DNA from: Maea johnstoni | Lineage: Eukaryota; Annelida; Polychaeta; Spionida; Magelonidae | DNA length: 64,000 nucleotides | Reading direction: 5' to 3' | Assembly: GCA_963942565.1 (NCBI GenBank) | Contig: OZ012687.1 | Location: 2,137,702-2,201,701, forward strand | Part shown: positions 62,484-64,000 of the stretch, piece by piece | Layout of the letters: each line of letters starts with the position of its first letter | How positions within the stretch are numbered: position 1 is the stretch's first letter | Notes under the pieces: model-generated | Databases searched by the model: none | What the model was told of the DNA's origin: nothing | What the model saw: the letters and a program-made list of their open reading frames with translations, nothing else | Translations under genes and position numbers: made by a program

Positions 62484-64000
62484 CTGAAGACAAAGACAGA
62501 GAAAACGTGAGAAATAGGGAAGAGAGCTAGATACTCTATAAATAGAATAAAGACGAACACAACTTTCTAAATGAGATGACATTTTGTAAAAAGACAACAA
62601 TCAATAGAGAAGATTCTAGCATATTCTAAGTGATGGGTTTTAGTGAAATACACTACAAATCTATTTGAAAATATTAAACTTTGAAATAAACCCTGGTTTA
62701 TCAATTTACAGCTACAGGAAAATATGAATAACTTCTACAAATCAAATCTTATAAGCATTAATCCTTTATTGTAGGAATCAATAAAAATATCATCAAAGTT
62801 GATAAATACAAGTTCATGCATAGTATTATATTTAGCAATATGCCTAGAACTTATAAACAAAAAAGTGAGCCTTTCAAGAAAATTAAGTCATTTAATTAGA
62901 TGTTGATAAACAAGAATGCAATGAAATAAACATGTGGATGCAATTATAAAATATAGACAATGAACTTGTACAATACATTATCTATACAATCACATGCTTT
63001 GGTTAAAATGTATGCTTTAAATGCATTCTCCCCTCAATCCAGAATGGCCAGACTATTTTGGCCATATTTTTTTGATTGCAACAGTTTGTGAAAATACAAG
63101 GAGAAATGATAATTACATGTTAACATCCACTTCTAAATTCATATATTTTGTGAACATATACATTTTTCATACTATTTTTTCAGCGAATCAAAATATCCAA
63201 ACGGCTTTTTTCTAGTGATTGCTCAGGGTTTCCTTAGATTGTATCCTCCTGATGATCTTTACGTTATGAGAATAAACTCCAAAACAAAACAAAGGTTAGA
63301 AATATATTTAAAAGGTCATTGTTGTTTGTATTTAGTTTATCATTGCTCCTTCAAATATTCTCAAAACAATGCTTTCCTTCAAAATTAATCCTCCAAAAAG
63401 TCTGACCATTTTTTGAGTACTCTGGGGTTGAATGGGCTAAAGATGTTTTGTATGACAGCATGCAAAGCTTAAGGTTTAAACCTGCTAGTCCTGAATAGCC
63501 TGATGGGAAGAGTACCTCCGGCCTGGATAACCTGGCAGCATAATACCTTAAAAATTGGGCACTTTTTTCCAGCATAGGTAGAGACTATTAAATGTAGATG
63601 ACCCCAATAAACTATACATCTAGGTCAAGCCCACAGTCAGGGGGATCTAATCGAATGAAAATCTCAAGGGGAAATATCATTGCGGAGGACCATAGATTGG
63701 AGAAACCAATCTCTTCTGTTTTGAGGTATATACATTTTTCAATGGTTCTTTCAGTCAGTAGGGTATGACATACATTGTATCGTTAACTGAAATAGCCATT
63801 AACAGGGCAGGCAGGGTTGGAATATTTCTCTCTCAACAAACCATACAGGTTAGTATGTAAATTGGATGCTCAATAACAGGTTAATATACAGGCAAACATG
63901 ATGCATTGTTTGTTAGTAGAATATATAGTTTATTGTAAAAAACATAAAAGAATTTCTCCTCCTTTGGCTGACTCATGTATGACTGGTGTATATCACATAC
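62484..64000. other. Upstream intron of the MET-like gene, nothing recognised
   Basis: The exon at 62229-62483 has an acceptor at its 5' side, so this stretch is intron. I saw no further exon up to the window end. Confidence 0.5.

Overview
Animal (metazoan) nuclear DNA: AT-rich, with long introns, canonical GT/AG exons, dinucleotide microsatellites of hundreds of bases and many short DNA transposons. The protein-coding exons are clearly more GC-rich than the introns. The gene content fits a marine invertebrate (non-vertebrate deuterostome or lophotrochozoan); I cannot name the species.

Layout. (1) 1-4,969: no recognised gene; a 420-bp direct repeat (806-bp spacing) and short microsatellites. 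(2) 4,970-12,645, minus: eleven exons of an SLC37A3-type major-facilitator transporter whose C-terminal part is not found in the window. (3) 12,942-19,141, plus: a complete nine-exon HAUS7 (augmin subunit) gene, head to head with SLC37A3 across 296 bp. (4) 19,250-22,600: repeat-rich. (5) 24,307-25,071, minus: an intronless HEXIM gene (P-TEFb inhibitor) with a probable poly(A) signal near 22,614. (6) 25,946-36,882, plus: a complete eleven-exon IFRD1/2 gene, divergent from HEXIM. (7) 38,891-43,866: a ~5-kb palindromic mobile element with ~2-kb arms, each arm carrying one different later insertion. (8) 43,867-51,541: gene-poor, with very long (AT)n tracts. (9) 51,542-62,483 and beyond, minus: the 3' part of a MET/RON-type receptor tyrosine kinase (IPT segment, transmembrane helix, complete kinase domain, short tail); the ectodomain start lies outside the window.

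The most unusual pattern is recurrent: in three of the four multi-exon or long genes (HAUS7, IFRD, MET) six separate exons have their 3' ends locally duplicated in tandem, usually with the adjoining 5' splice site, so that the following intron or flank holds a ladder of exon tails and donors (units of 53, 78, 91, 95, 104 and ~130-150 bp; 2 to 5 copies). Copies differ by substitutions, which argues against a simple assembly error. The mobile elements are also informative: target-site duplications of 8 bp (hAT type), 5 bp (CAGGGCTC-ended families), TTAA (piggyBac type) and TA (Tc1/mariner or pogo type) can be read directly.

The genes have unrelated cellular roles (transport, spindle assembly, transcription elongation, transcription co-regulation, receptor signalling). 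The two divergent pairs may share promoters, but no functional pathway joins the whole window.
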